From Pomphorhynchus laevis (taxonomy: Eukaryota > Acanthocephala > Palaeacanthocephala > Echinorhynchida > Pomphorhynchidae), in assembly GCA_012934845.2 (NCBI GenBank), contig WNNJ02001570.1:1-64000 (forward strand): a stretch of DNA of 64,000 bases, written 5' to 3'. Both the position numbers and the translations under genes were made by a program. Below the pieces are notes generated by a model that saw only the letters and a list, made by a program, of their open reading frames with translations, ran no database searches and had not been told where the DNA came from. Below are positions 1 to 10,333 of this stretch, piece by piece; within the stretch, counting starts at the first letter, position 1, and each line of letters starts with the position of its first letter.

Positions 1-139
1 AAAGTCTCAACAAATTCTTTGCTTTTAAGCTACTTGTTTCCTTGACAGTCGCTCCAATATAGCTAATCAATTGTCACAATATGTTCGCCATCTAACGTTA
101 GTTTTCTGAAATATATACGGTCGTGCAATTTGCTAAAGA

Positions 140-605
140 CTTCTTTTTAGAGTCTTTCCAATACTATGATAGGACGTTTCAATGATGATTTTTGTGGACA
201 AGAAACGTTAGTTTAGACAGTCCGTTGTCGTTCATCCTCAATACATGACCAACATACATCCATCGACGACGTGCAATCGTATTGTTGATGGTTTCAATCT
301 GTCCACACTTCTTCATGACCTCTGAATTCGACATATGCAACAGCGAGCAGATGTGTGCAATTCTTCTGAGGAAAATGTGGTCAGCCGACTATAGATGCGA
401 ATCATCACATTTTTGTCAAGTCAGGTTTCACAGCAGTATAGTAATACCGAACGCACTATTGATGCATTTACTCGTCTCTTTGTTTTGAGCTTAACGTCGC
501 GTCATTTCCACAATTTTAAAAGTCCGCCAAACCCTCGATTAGCTCTGACTAGTTTTGAGAGTATATCCTCTTCTATGTTAACGTTGTTCGATATTACACA
601 ACCTA
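140..605 (-). pseudogene. RTE/SR2-like LINE, C-terminal RT remnant
   Basis: No long frame survives. Minus-strand translation gives short blocks typical of the end of RTE-type LINE polymerases: KTKRRVNASIVRSVLLY, then FLRRIAHICSLLHMSNSEVM, then RRRWMYVGHVLRMND, spread over different frames. These correspond to the thumb and post-RT part in which a transposon protein ends with a 'trunk and WxGHxLR' segment. Stops and frameshifts are frequent, so this is an old, non-functional fragment. It has no visible tail or target-site duplication. The clade call rests on the pattern only; a related Jockey-type LINE is possible. Confidence 0.55.
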
Positions 606-651
606 GCTAGATGAATGAGTGTACACATTCAATCAGTTGATGCTCTATAGC

Positions 652-722
652 ACACATGGGCAAACGCCGGCCCGCGAGCCAGATCTGATCCGCCGAGCAT
701 TTTTATCTGGCCCGCCAATAGA
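652..722. repeat. GC-rich GGCCCGC-type transposon end (hAT/MITE-like)
   Basis: A GC-rich island in very AT-rich DNA, with GGGCAAACGCCGGCCCGCGA followed by CTGGCCCGCC. Many hAT-superfamily ends and their MITEs carry a similar 'TGGGCAAACTGCGGCCCGCG' terminus. The opposite end and an 8-bp duplication are not seen, so this would be a single broken end. Confidence 0.3.
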
Positions 723-1319
723 ATTTTAATATGGTATATCCTAATTGTTTAATGGTACATTAGTTATAGATTAGCATTTTCCATGATGGATATAGACACA
801 TCCAGTAAATTTTGACCCGATAAATGACTCCGTTAAATGATCTTATTTTAAAATGGCTTATTTCAAAATGCTTCCTGTAGCTGCTGTTAAAGAATAATGT
901 GCACAATACCAGATATTTTAATAAAATAAAACTAATATATAAACCTAAAATATGATTGTTAATAATGTACTAGATATAAGTGTAATATATTTAATTTTAT
1001 ATGTAATATCTAATTATATGTTATAATGCATTGCCATATAATTGATGATGTTGCCAATTATCGGAACTTTGTAATAATTTTAATATTTAAGCGTGATTAA
1101 TTAATAAGTTATCTTATTCTGTCGTTAGGCTATTTGTAATATTTATGTTTTGTTATGTACAAAAACATATAATAATTTTTATATATTTATAACCTTTAAA
1201 CATAATATTTTTATGTAATCATATGATAGTTTAAGTATTTGAATTATAAGCTAAAATTATATGCTACTAACCTAAAATTTAGGTTAGCAGCATATAATTT
1301 ACAGTTCATTTATTGTTTC
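723..1319. other. AT-rich stretch without a gene; near-perfect palindrome at 1254-1300
   Basis: No coding signal in either strand. The one structured element is a 47-bp inverted repeat: arms 1254-1276 and 1278-1300 match at 22 of 23 positions around a single central A. It could be a relic of a small foldback transposon. Confidence 0.5.
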
Positions 1320-1557
1320 TTTACAGTTTATTAATTAGAGATCACACTGGTTTGAGTGTAAAACAAATTCAGGAACGTAATGCCAGCTTTTATTTTTATT
1401 ATGACCTTAGCATATTTGACCCTATTATTTAGTTTGCCCAACACTGCTCTTAAATATAATTTAAAAATTGCAAGTATAAAGTTTTGTTTTTGTGATCCAA
1501 ATTTTCGACTAATAATATTAGTCATCGTCAGGGACATCTGAAATTGAAATAACAGTT
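1320..1557 (-). mobile_element. Penelope-like element 3' tail with hammerhead-like core
   Basis: On the minus strand, 1503-1531 reads CTGACGA, one base, a 7-bp perfect stem (GACTAAT / ATTAGTC) with a 3-nt loop, then GAAA. That is the CUGANGA-stem II-GAAA core of hammerhead ribozymes, which are reported in Penelope-like retroelements. The open frame around it (1331-1561) has no recognisable domain. I infer a Penelope 3' end; stems I and III are not evident, so catalytic activity is doubtful. The RTE-type LINE at 1569-3191 inserted immediately beside it. Confidence 0.4.
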
Positions 1558-1568
1558 TCAAAATTATA

Positions 1569-3191
1569 AAATCTTCTTCTTATTCTTCAACCTTTGTCCC
1601 GCTTTGAGGCAGGATCGGCTATGTGAGATTTAGCCCTCCATTTCGCTATATTTTCGGCTTGGTCTGGGTGAAGTCCAGCTGCCTTGAGATCTGTGTGAAG
1701 GCCATCTAACCATCGGTGCTTGGGTCGACCTCTCGGGCGTTTGCCTATGATCTCATACTTTAAGGCGGTCTTTGCAAGGGAATAATTTTCACTCCGCAAC
1801 ACGTGGCCATACCACCGGAGTCTGGCCTATTGCACTTTATTTACGATAGGGGCGACTCCGTATCTTCGGAGGATGCCCATATTTCTCACATGGTCATACC
1901 GGGTAATTCCGCTTATCCACCGCAGCATTTTCGTCTCCATGACCGCAAAGCGTCGTTCCGCTGCCTTGGTAATAGGCAAGCACTCTGTGCCGTACATAGC
2001 CACAGGGCGAATGATTGAGCGGTAGATCTTTGATTTCAGGTGATCTTTGATGCGATGGTCACATAAAACACCTGTCGTCGCTCGCCATTTTGTCCACGCT
2101 GAGCTTATTCGTGCATTGACTTCATAAGTCACGTCGCCGCTTGCCGAGAGTATGGTTCCGAGGTACTTAAACTGGTCCGTACGTCTCAGGTAAAAGCCAT
2201 TAATATTGATGGTGCCACTTTCATGTTGGTCTGTTGTGAGGTGTTCGGTCTTGTCTAAATTAAGTCGTATTCTATATTGTGCGAGTCGGTTATTCCATAC
2301 AGTAGTTGATTCTTCCAGGTCCTTTTTGTTGTCCGCCGCCAGCCAGACATCGTCAGCGTAAAGAATGGTATATGGAATCGACTTTTGGATATCACGCGTT
2401 ATAGCGTTCATAACTGTGTTGAATAATGCCGGTGAGAGAGCACTTCCTTGATGGACCCCCACTGATATTTGAAATGGCTGTGACATTCCAGCTGCGCTTA
2501 GAACCCGACTTTCGGTATTCTCGTAGAGCAGCATCACCCATCGGATTAGATGTTCCAGGACTTGATGCTGACGCAGCGCATACCATATTAATTCATGTGG
2601 TACACGATTAAAAGCCTTTTCCAAATCCAAGAATACAACGTGGAGCGGCTGATTTTTCTCCAAGTGCTTTTCTAGGAGCAGTCGTGCTGCGTGGATAGCG
2701 TCAGTGATGCCACAGTTTTTTACGAATCTTGTTTGGTTTACGGTGATATCAACAATGTCACGGATGCGCTTATCTAGAATTCGTTCAAATATTTTCATCG
2801 TTTGCGAGAGCAGTCGAATTGGACGGTGACTTCAGCAGTCCGCTGCGTTCCCCTTCTTTTTCCATATTGGTATCGTGGTGCTGCTCTGCCAGTCGCTCGG
2901 TATCCTATACTCATCAATAATCTTGTTGAAGAAACTGGTTAGCCAGGGGATTGGGTCCCAGCTTTTGGCTTTCCAGAGCTCAGTCGCAATGTCGTCTGGA
3001 CCTGTGGCTTTGCTAGTCATCATACGCTTTAATGCATCTTTCACCTCGTCCTCACTTATTTGAGGTAATGGACCGGACGTTTCTGCAACTTTTGGGATCG
3101 GTAGATGCGGAAAGTCTTCATTTGAGATTTCCTCAAAATGATCACGCCATCTATCTCGAACTTTCTGTCGATCAATTATTAGTTTGCCGTC
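1569..3191 (-). mobile_element. RTE-clade LINE, 5'-truncated, with 11-bp target-site duplication
   Basis: The minus strand encodes the RT and C-terminus of an RTE-type polymerase. In order: KATGPDDIATELWK (about 2960-3010), HRPIRLLSQTM, VVFLDLEKAFNRVPHELIW, GVHQGSALSPALF, the catalytic box ILYADDVW, then KRPRGRPKHRWLD near the end. GVHQGS and the GRPKxRW tail are characteristic of RTE elements. The frame is open except for an in-frame TGA near 2832 and a TAG near 1826. The 3' end is a GAAGAATAAGAAGAAG-type tail. The direct repeat TCAAAATTATA at 1558-1568 and 3192-3202 is an exact target-site duplication. The EN domain is lost by 5' truncation, so the copy is dead but fairly young. Confidence 0.85.
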
Positions 3192-3295
3192 TCAAAATTA
3201 TATAATGATACAAAAATAATCATTTTCAGAATTAGAAAATTTCAGATTACAAAATTACAAATTTATTATTATTTAATTTATACTTCTATGTATAA

Positions 3296-3739
3296 ATGCT
3301 TGAACAAATGATGCATGCAATTGCCAGATTGGAGCATAATGTACGGGACTTGCAGAATACGAATACGTCAGCAACCAGTCCGGATATTACTATGGCACCT
3401 GCTATTAACAACGAGTTCAATCAGAATGACGTGAAAGAGCTCATTAGCCGGATTGAGACAACGCTCAACAACCCAAAGGCAAAACCTCGGGATACGCACG
3501 AACTTGCTGCGTACTTAAGCATCTTGAAGGCAATATCGGAATAAGATCTGGGTATCTATGTGGCTAAGGAATGGTTCCAGATTTTCTTCCGCCGGATAGT
3601 GACAATCTACATGGCTGTCACGCACGGATGGCAGACAGTGGCACCTCAGTTACCACGTGTAACTGGGGTGGAAGCTGATCTAGCCAGAAGAGTAGGCCTT
3701 GATCTGAATAAGCCAATCCAATTATCATACACCCACTAA
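3296..3739 (+). CDS. unrecognised ORF, one in-frame stop
   Basis: An 82-codon ORF (3296-3541) with a helical, coiled-coil-like start (MLEQMMHAIARLEHNVRDLQ) and a central RIETTLNN..TRDTHELAAYLS-like segment. After a TAA at 3542-3544 the same frame stays open for 64 more codons to TAA at 3737-3739 (VAKEWFQIFF, VTHGWQTVAPQLP). The composition is less AT-rich than the flanks, which suggests former coding. I recognise no domain. It could be a structural (ORF1-like) protein of a mobile element or a small host exon; it lies just outside the RTE target-site duplication, so it is not part of that insertion. Confidence 0.35.
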
Positions 3740-4914
3740 GGAACAACTGACGATAAGAACACAGAATAGTCGGCCACAGACTTCATCGAAGCGAAAGAAT
3801 CGCAGATAAAGGACTATTTTGATTTTGTAAAAAATGTAAAAAGATGTTTCTTTGTATTTTTGACCTTGTGAAAGCTGGGGTGTATTTTTATTTCTCGGGT
3901 CTAGTAACTAAAAGGACGGGTATGAGGAAATAGCTAAGGAAACGATACTCAAGTGAGACTGGGGTCAAATGATCAACCTGCACTTTGAAACGGTATACGC
4001 CTTTAGTGAAAAACTCATATTCAATGAACTATCAACATAATGCTGGTAGGGGTTTTATTTGAAGAAGTTGTTCACTCCCTATAGGTGTTATGTTGGTATG
4101 TATCATTATCCTTCTTAGTTATAGATAACAATCTTTTAAATTAAGAAGGGTTAAACATCTGAAATATGATTTCTTTCTTTCTTTTAAAAGATTAAGTTTA
4201 CTAATAATTTTACATTATTATAGCACGATATACTACTTGTGTATTCACGCAATAGTTATGAATTTCTCTTCTTGGACAAAGAAAGGAATTCTATAAGTTA
4301 AGATCAGGTTATTGCTAATCTAAACTTCTCTTTGGTTTAAATTCCTGAAACCTCTTGGTGATCATAATATAATGATTACCTAGGAAGTGCAACTAGCATT
4401 GTTTTACAATAATCTAGTCTGCGTATAATTATTATCAGAACAACATCTGGAATAATTAAAATTTTGATATAAACAGTTATTTGAAACATAACTTTATCAA
4501 CTGTCTTCTACCATGTCTTGCACAGGTAGAAGATGATAAAATTTTAAAATTTTATCATTTTAAAATTTATAAAATAACAATATCTTACTAATTTATAGTT
4601 CATAAAAAATATTTAATTTTTATATTAATAAAATTATAAAAAATATTATTTTATTATAATAAAATTATAAAAAATATTATTTTATTATAATAAAATAATA
4701 TTTAATATTTATTTAAATTATTAAACAATAATTTTTCAATAATGAATAATTTATAATGAATAAAGATATTTCACTTTTTAAATAAATGAACTTCTTTTTA
4801 AATAATAAAATGAGAAATAGTTAATAATGATCCATTATTGATAAATAATTATTAATTAGCATCTTCAGAAAATTAATTGTAATTCTCTAAAAAAATTTTG
4901 ATCAAATTATAACT
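3740..4914. other. AT-rich DNA without a gene; 31-bp tandem duplication
   Basis: No coding signal on either strand. Within it a 31-bp AT-only unit is repeated twice at 4627-4657 and 4658-4688, with a partial third copy. Short hairpins of AAAATTTTAAAATTTT type occur near 4540-4570. Confidence 0.5.
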
Positions 4915-5242
4915 ACGTCACTTCCCATCGTTCATCAACCACCCTTTCTTAGACGACACTCGTCCCACATCTCTTTCGCTGCGTTTCCGTCATTCGCTCT
5001 TGCTCCACGTTCCCAATTACTCTAACAACTACGATCTCCGATCCTTCATCGTCACCGCTTTACTTGCCTGGAATCAGCTCCCTCTCGACGTCCGCCGCGC
5101 TCCCTCCATTATCACATGATTTATTTTTGACCTCCTCCGTTCACACCTTCTCGGCACATAATTTATATTTTTGTTTGTTCTTTCTTCGTGGTCATGTAAG
5201 CGTGTGTCAACACGCATTTGCCGCGAAAAATAAATCAATTTT
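4915..5242 (+). pseudogene. family A CR1-like LINE, 3' fragment
   Basis: Matches the last part of A1 (about 18180-18484): the ORF2 C-terminus in broken frames, then the family 3' tail. The tail hairpin is present but with a changed pair: GCGTGT (5200-5205), loop GTCA, ACACGC (5210-5215), where other copies have GCGTGC/GCACGC. The copy is 5'-truncated and its coding part is no longer open. Confidence 0.8.
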
Positions 5243-6039
5243 TATCCGCACGATCAAGAGACGAGAGGATAAATCTAAAGGCGGAAACATCGTGGTCGAG
5301 ACCTGCTTGTGAAGATAAGGAGGTGGAATGAGTGATATTAGTGATTTGCCACGGATTTACCACGTAAAAATAAATTTATTTTTTATGTCAGAGTAATTTT
5401 CTGAGATGCTAACAGAAAGTTAACGAAATATCAAAAAAAATTCTCATTTTTTGATGCAGCTCTAATAATACAAATTTAATATCTGTACAAAAAATATTAA
5501 TCAAACATCAACGGCTTGTTAGATGGACTAAAAATTTAATTAATTCAGCATTGACTGCTTTTAATGTGAACCAAAATTTAATACTTTTAAGAAAATTATA
5601 ATTATTCGAATTGACTGGTATGTGGACCAAAATTTTAAACGATTGATCTGTTATGAGCAGTAAACTTTCAAACCTACACGTTAAATTATTTTTCAATTTG
5701 GATATATACACGCTGAGATTTTCATATTTTTCATCTCGACAAAACTTTTATATAAGACGTGCGAAAAAGTGAGTATCGGTGCTTCAAACAACTTTCAAAT
5801 TCAAGCAAATACGGAACAGAATTCAGGTATTTCCAATGGAATTTTGACTGTAACAACACCCAAGGTAAGAGAATTGTTGTCCCATGATCACGATGGTAAT
5901 GTGGTTCTTCCCCCATACCCAAGCTTAGAAATCTAATAATTATTAAATTGGCCTAACCTGTTGGAAGACATAATTTGTACAACATTTTCCTGTGAAGCTT
6001 CACAGAACGTATAAAAATTGAATATTATTCAACACGGTA
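5243..6039. other. no gene; second family A tail remnant near 5345
   Basis: No convincing coding region. At 5345-5375 a sequence (GCCACGGATTTACCACGTAA, then AAATAAAT) resembles the family A 3' tail without its body. The remainder is AT-rich. A 12-bp palindrome, GTGAAGCTTCAC, lies near 5991. Confidence 0.4.
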
Positions 6040-6196
6040 AGGTACTACGAGACCGAGGTTAAAATTTCTTTTACCACCTCTGATTTGGCTAATGCATACA
6101 AAGAATTTTTTAATAACAATCTTTCGAAGTTTGGTAGCCTGATTTCAAAGCCTATCATGGCTTCTTTGAAAATAAATCTCCTTCCTCACTTGGAGC

Positions 6197-6239
6197 AAAA
6201 GACATTGATGACCTTCCAAGAAGGTCATCAATGTCTTTT
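6197..6239. repeat. perfect 19-bp inverted repeat inside LINE D gag
   Basis: Arms 6197-6215 and 6221-6239 are exact reverse complements around a 5-bp spacer (CCAAG). It lies in the N-terminal gag region, where protein-coding LINE sequence would not be expected to be palindromic, so it probably arose as a local snap-back duplication in this copy. Confidence 0.8.
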
Positions 6240-6486
6240 CGCTTCATTAAAGGAAAGAATGGACTACCTATTCCAATAGGTTTTGTCTCGGCTCCCACCG
6301 ACATTGCCGAGACGTTAACCAAAACGTCCTGCAACCCGTTTCTGGGTTTTAATTTAAAGTTAATAATTATTGAAAATGATGATATGACCTTCCCCCGCTG
6401 CAATCTTTGTCATGGATGGAGGAACTGGGTCTTGATGTAATTAATAATTACATTATTAATGGGTCTTAATGTAATCATTTAATTTA

Positions 6487-7014
6487 ATGTGCAAGTCAGA
6501 GAAGATCTGTGGCTACTGTTCCTCTAAAGAATGTATCGATATCGAGGGGCAATGTTCCTCCACCCCGCGATGTGTTAACTGCTCTGGTCCACATCCCTCC
6601 TGGTTCAGGAGATGTGAGGCTTTTAAGGCCTATCGTCTCAAATTCTGTCCTTCACGTATAGTTAAAACTCCTGCTAGCTATGCTGAAACCAGCGGAAGGA
6701 TGTCTGACAGGGACATCATACGTCTCTTCGATGCTCAAAAGCAAGCTATCTTAGGACAAATACAGCAACTCATCAACAGTCAGTTTGCACTGCCATATTC
6801 ATCTCCAATGATCTTTCCAGCAACTATTACAGAGTCAAAGAAACGAGGGGCTTCGGCCCACACCGTGCATCCATTGAAGGTAGGCAGGCTACTCAAGGAC
6901 AAGTCCAGGAAAGCCTCTACCACGGGAAATGAAGATATTGCCCATGTGCAAGTACCCACCCTGGACGGAGTTAGTGGAGGGAAGGAAAACCCTTCCGCCC
7001 CTAGCTCTGTCTAG
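6487..7014 (+). pseudogene. LINE D ORF1 (gag-like) C-terminal part with zinc knuckles
   Basis: A 175-codon frame that starts inside the gag region. It opens with CGYCSSKEC, continues with C..TPRCVNCSGPHPSWFRRC and then EAFKAYRLKF. Paired C-x2-C-x4-H-x-C style knuckles followed by a charged helix are the usual nucleic-acid binding end of Jockey/I-type ORF1 proteins. The N-terminal half lies upstream in another frame (VSAPTDIAETLTKT near 6277-6318), so a frameshift separates the halves. The EN frame begins 34 bp downstream (7049), as in a normal ORF1-ORF2 layout. Confidence 0.65.
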
Positions 7015-7048
7015 GGATGAAGTAATCCCGCCCAGCTAACTCAACACA

Positions 7049-7618
7049 ATGCAGAGTACTCGTGAGCCTTTTTCACTGAATATCCTTCAGTGGAATTCGG
7101 GAGGTGCTTCTGCCCTTAGACTTCTATCTGGTAGAGATGCAGATGTTATAGTCCTCCAGGAGACGCGGTCCATCCGTCTTCCCAAGGACATTACTCGATT
7201 CATCCCTAAGCACATTTGTTCTCACTATACTCCGTACATAATCCCGCCTCACACCTCTTCATCTCAGGGTCTTTTAACCTTAGTTAAATGCTCCTTAAAG
7301 TCTTCCCTCCTACTAAACTATTTTTGTCCAGCCCTGTCTTGTTTAGTTATTTCACTCTGTAAGAACGGTAAACGCCTAAGTCTAGCCAATGTCTACATTC
7401 GGCCAGGGGGATTCACAAGAACCGTGACCTCCTGGATAGGATTATAGATAGCGGCTACGACATGGTACTTGGTGATTTCAACGACAGAATTGGTCGTTGG
7501 ATAAATGCAGCACTCCGCGGAGCCAGGAACGGTTATCTTGTTCACAAACCACCATTCCCTTCCTTTCATTGCATATCGACGAACTCACTCGTCAACTTAG
7601 TTACTGCTCCATGATAGG
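7049..7618 (+). pseudogene. LINE D ORF2, endonuclease N-terminus
   Basis: A 132-codon frame opens with SLNILQWNSGG and ADVIVLQETRSI: the first two conserved blocks of apurinic-type LINE endonucleases, including the catalytic Glu of QETR. LSLANVYIRPGG corresponds to the next strand. The frame then shifts near 7440, and MVLGDFNDRIGRW (about 7461-7500), the GDFN block, follows in another frame. The domain is therefore inactivated. The closing SDH block is not found because the element is deleted beyond about 7620. Confidence 0.7.
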
Positions 7619-7734
7619 TGGTTGCTGAAACCTCACTGTACGGAGCAGTCGCGACAACATCTGACCACCTCTTATGACTTGATTCGTTGGCAGATAGAAG
7701 AGGATACTATACCTACCTTCAATAATGCGCGTCA

Positions 7735-8151
7735 GTTCTACCCTATTACGGGTGTGCCCCAAGATTCCCCCTTTCTCCTATCTTGTTCCTTGCTGCTTCC
7801 ATTGAAATCTTTAAAATATTTAAACGCGAACAACGTATAGTTGTTCACGCTGATGATACCACAGTCCTGTTCTCTGAACACAGGTGCAAAGACGTAGTCT
7901 CGGACATCAGCCGTTTCTTTTTAAGATTAAATGACCAGTTACCCAAGTCCAATCTTATTCTAAACTCCGCTAAATCGCAGGTGGTTGTCTTCCATGGCAG
8001 CTCCGCAACAAAGCATAAACTTAATAGATTAGCACTCTCTACACTCTCCTCCATTTTGACTAATCAACCGCTCCCTACCTTCACAAGTCGATTAAAATAC
8101 CTGGGGTTCACCCTTACGGTGAACTGGTCGGCAAAAGCTGACCTGGATTGA
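7735..8151 (+). pseudogene. LINE D ORF2, RT palm and thumb remnant
   Basis: Begins at a GVPQDSP box (degenerate GVPQGSP) in one frame and continues from 7783 in another with IVVHADDTTVLFSEH, a degenerate catalytic box (HADD for YADD), then LILNSAKSQVVVFHG and RLKYLGFTL. These are motifs B to E of a LINE RT. The frame ends at 8149-8151. Fingers and motif A are missing. Confidence 0.7.
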
Positions 8152-8480
8152 CTTAAGCGTATCCCGAATAGAGCTAGGTGAGTCATGAAACGGGCTTAGC
8201 ATCTGTCATTGAAAGGTAAAACCCAAGTGCGCCTCTGGGGTACTTGGGCTATCTCGGGATTAGTCTTCTTTTCAAGGGGACGTCCCCCAGAGCAAAGTCT
8301 AAGGTTTCTCAAGCTCCGCGTCTCTCGTTTACGCAGCATAGTTCGCCTCGACTGGACTCTTCGGGGGGTTGTGAAAGACCCGGGGTGGTTAAGTCGGAGG
8401 GCGGCGTGTTGGATTGGTTGGAGAGCTCAGATCCCACTGGACTTGAGGCCGTAATATCGGAAGACTAAGAAATGGATTGT

Positions 8481-9180
8481 CTTTGATTTTTCTGACCTGT
8501 TGTTTCACGACTGTTTCTATTTTTTTGTTATTTATCGGTTGTTAGTTATTAAGAAAATCTTTATTTATTTATATTGTTCATCTGCGACTATTACCATTCC
8601 ATTCACTGGTAAGAACAAGCACTCACATTAATGAAACTCGATATTTTACTTTACATGATACTCGAATGCATGAAAATACTTTATAACAAGACGTAAAAAC
8701 GTTTTTTGTACACACATTAGACTTGCACGTCCTTAATAGTCTAGTACGTGCCCTGAATGTTCAGCAGGTATAATAATTTAATCTTGTTATTTTAATTTTC
8801 AGTTTAAAAATTATAAATATCGACATTATCGATATTGACAAATATCGATAATATAGATTATTATAAATGATTACCTTTATTCTTTATTCGTATACATTGT
8901 GTATTATTCATAAAAATTGATTTTGACTTTAAATTTTAACTTTAAATAAATATAAATAGGAAGTAATCATTTAAATAATACAATTGACTTAAGGAGAACG
9001 TTGGTCTTCTTCGTGGAGAAATGTCATTCTTTTAGCAAGACTGGCTGCTACCACCAGCAGTATAAATTACCACTACCAATATAAATTATATAAAATCTTA
9101 TATAATTATTTATTATTTATAGTTATTTAAAACTATATTGAAACTTGAAACGGAATGAGACATTCTGAAGGGGAATAATT
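8481..9180. other. AT-rich spacer; perfect 12-bp hairpin at 8825-8852
   Basis: No gene seen. ATTATCGATATT (8825-8836) and AATATCGATAAT (8841-8852) form a perfect 12-bp stem with loop GACA; each arm contains TATCGAT. Confidence 0.6.
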
Positions 9181-9945
9181 ATTTTTGTATCTAAATGCCA
9201 TTCCCAGAAAAAAGAAATTGAATATTTCTTCGATATTTCGTTCGCTAACCGCGGGCATTATCAAGAAGTATCTGAAACAATAAAACAAGTTAAGTTACAA
9301 TGTATGAAAAACAAAATCATTTTGGACATTCAAATTTGGTTCGAGGATCTTTATAGCGACAGCCTCCATAACTAATCAGCGTTTTAAGTTAGGCTCGGAA
9401 ATCAAAACTGACACATTGTCAAAGTCGATGTCATGACCAGTTTGATGAGCATGGTCTGCTAATGCCGACCATGGTCTGCTAATGCCGATATATATCGTGA
9501 TGCACTAGTCACCAAACCAAGAACTAATTTTGATAAGATGGGTGTAGTCTATAAGGTTGGGTGTAGGGATTGTATAAGCATATACATTGGACAAACTGGA
9601 CGTACTCTAAAAACTAGATTAAAAGAACATAAGAAGGCACTCACAACATCAGCGCAGTCGGCATTAGCAGACCATGCTAGTCAAACTGGACATGACATCG
9701 ACTTTGACAATGTGTCAGTTTTGATTTCCGAGCCTAACTTAAAACGCCGATTAGTTATGGAGGCTGTCTCTATAAAGATTCTCGAACCAAATTTGAATGT
9801 CCAAAATGATTTTGTTTTTCATACATTGTAACTTAACTTGTTTTATTGTTTCAGATACTTCTTGATAATGTCCGCGGTTAGCGAACGAAATATCGAAGAA
9901 ATATTCAATTTCTTTTTTCAGGGAATGGCATTTAGATACAAAAAT
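9181..9945 (+). mobile_element. Penelope-like element 3' end with inverted copy
   Basis: The plus-strand unit 9490-9945 carries the GIY-YIG endonuclease end of a Penelope-like retroelement and its short 3' non-coding tail. The tail and the last 60 or so codons recur as an inverted copy at 9181-9470 (the reverse complement of about 9658-9945, roughly 288 bp per arm with a few differences). A 20-bp piece (ATGGTCTGCTAATGCCGA) is duplicated at the inner end of the left arm. Inverted partial copies at the 5' side are a known feature of Penelope-like insertions. There is no RT domain here, so the copy cannot move itself. Confidence 0.8.
9490..9831 (+). CDS. GIY-YIG endonuclease domain of a Penelope-like element
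   Basis: The frame is open from about 9490; an ATG at 9538 gives 97 codons. Visible: GVVYKVGCRDC (the GVVY form of GIY followed by a CxxxC pair), IYIGQTGRTLKTRLKEHK (the YIG box with catalytic Arg and the EH pair), ALADHASQTGHDIDF (conserved His) and RLVMEAVSIKI (the catalytic Glu). All key positions appear intact. The reading continues upstream of the ATG (RDALVTKPRTNFDKM), so this is the C-terminal domain of a longer RT-EN protein cut at the inverted-repeat junction, not a stand-alone enzyme. In the full element the domain nicks the target for reverse transcription. Confidence 0.85.
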   Translation: MYRDALVTKPRTNFDKMGVVYKVGCRDCISIYIGQTGRTLKTRLKEHKKALTTSAQSALADHASQTGHDIDFDNVSVLISEPNLKRRLVMEAVSIKILEPNLNVQNDFVFHTL

Positions 9946-10333
9946 ATATTGAAACTATTTTTTTATAAAAATTTATTATTCAATTTATTAAATCTTGCAT
10001 AATTATTTAATTTTTATTTAGCATTAATTATTTTTAATCTATGAGTTAGTTATTCATTAGTTAGCTGATCTGATTTGTCAATTATCATCATTTTTTGAAT
10101 AAAGAAATTTAATTTTTTAAAATAAGACAATTATTCGAGTCAAAAATCAATTTGAAAGTTCTTTATCGCAGAAATAATATAATTCATAATTAAAAATGTT
10201 TTACAACGACTAAGTTTTAGACTGAATTGAACGATTTTTAGAACATTTACAGCAAGGATTTCGAATTCCAATAAAAAGTATAAAATCACCAAAACAACAC
10301 AATAACAAAATGCAAGACAAAAGATAAAAGTAA
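9946..10333. other. AT-rich 3' flank of the dynein gene
   Basis: No gene. A 65-codon minus frame at 10140-10337 is hydrophobic and has no family signature; it overlaps the stop codon of the dynein gene and is most simply its 3' UTR. Confidence 0.6.

Larger units (their letters stand above)
6040..8480 (+). mobile_element. LINE D (Jockey-like), broken copy
   Basis: A single degraded LINE in sense orientation: a gag-like ORF1 (about 6085-7014), an endonuclease start (7049-7620) and the end of the RT (about 7735-8155), followed by a GC-richer 3' region to about 8480. The middle of the RT is missing: the EN block ends near 7620 and the GVPQ..S box appears at about 7750, so roughly a kilobase has been lost. 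A second copy in the opposite orientation lies at 19993-21388, and the two share the 3' region (8160-8290 against about 20290-20400). Gag knuckles with an EN opening of LNILQWNSGG type point to the Jockey group. Confidence 0.7.

Noticed and set aside
4500-4720. Replication origin or matrix attachment site
   Set aside because: AT-rich tandem repeats alone do not support such a call.
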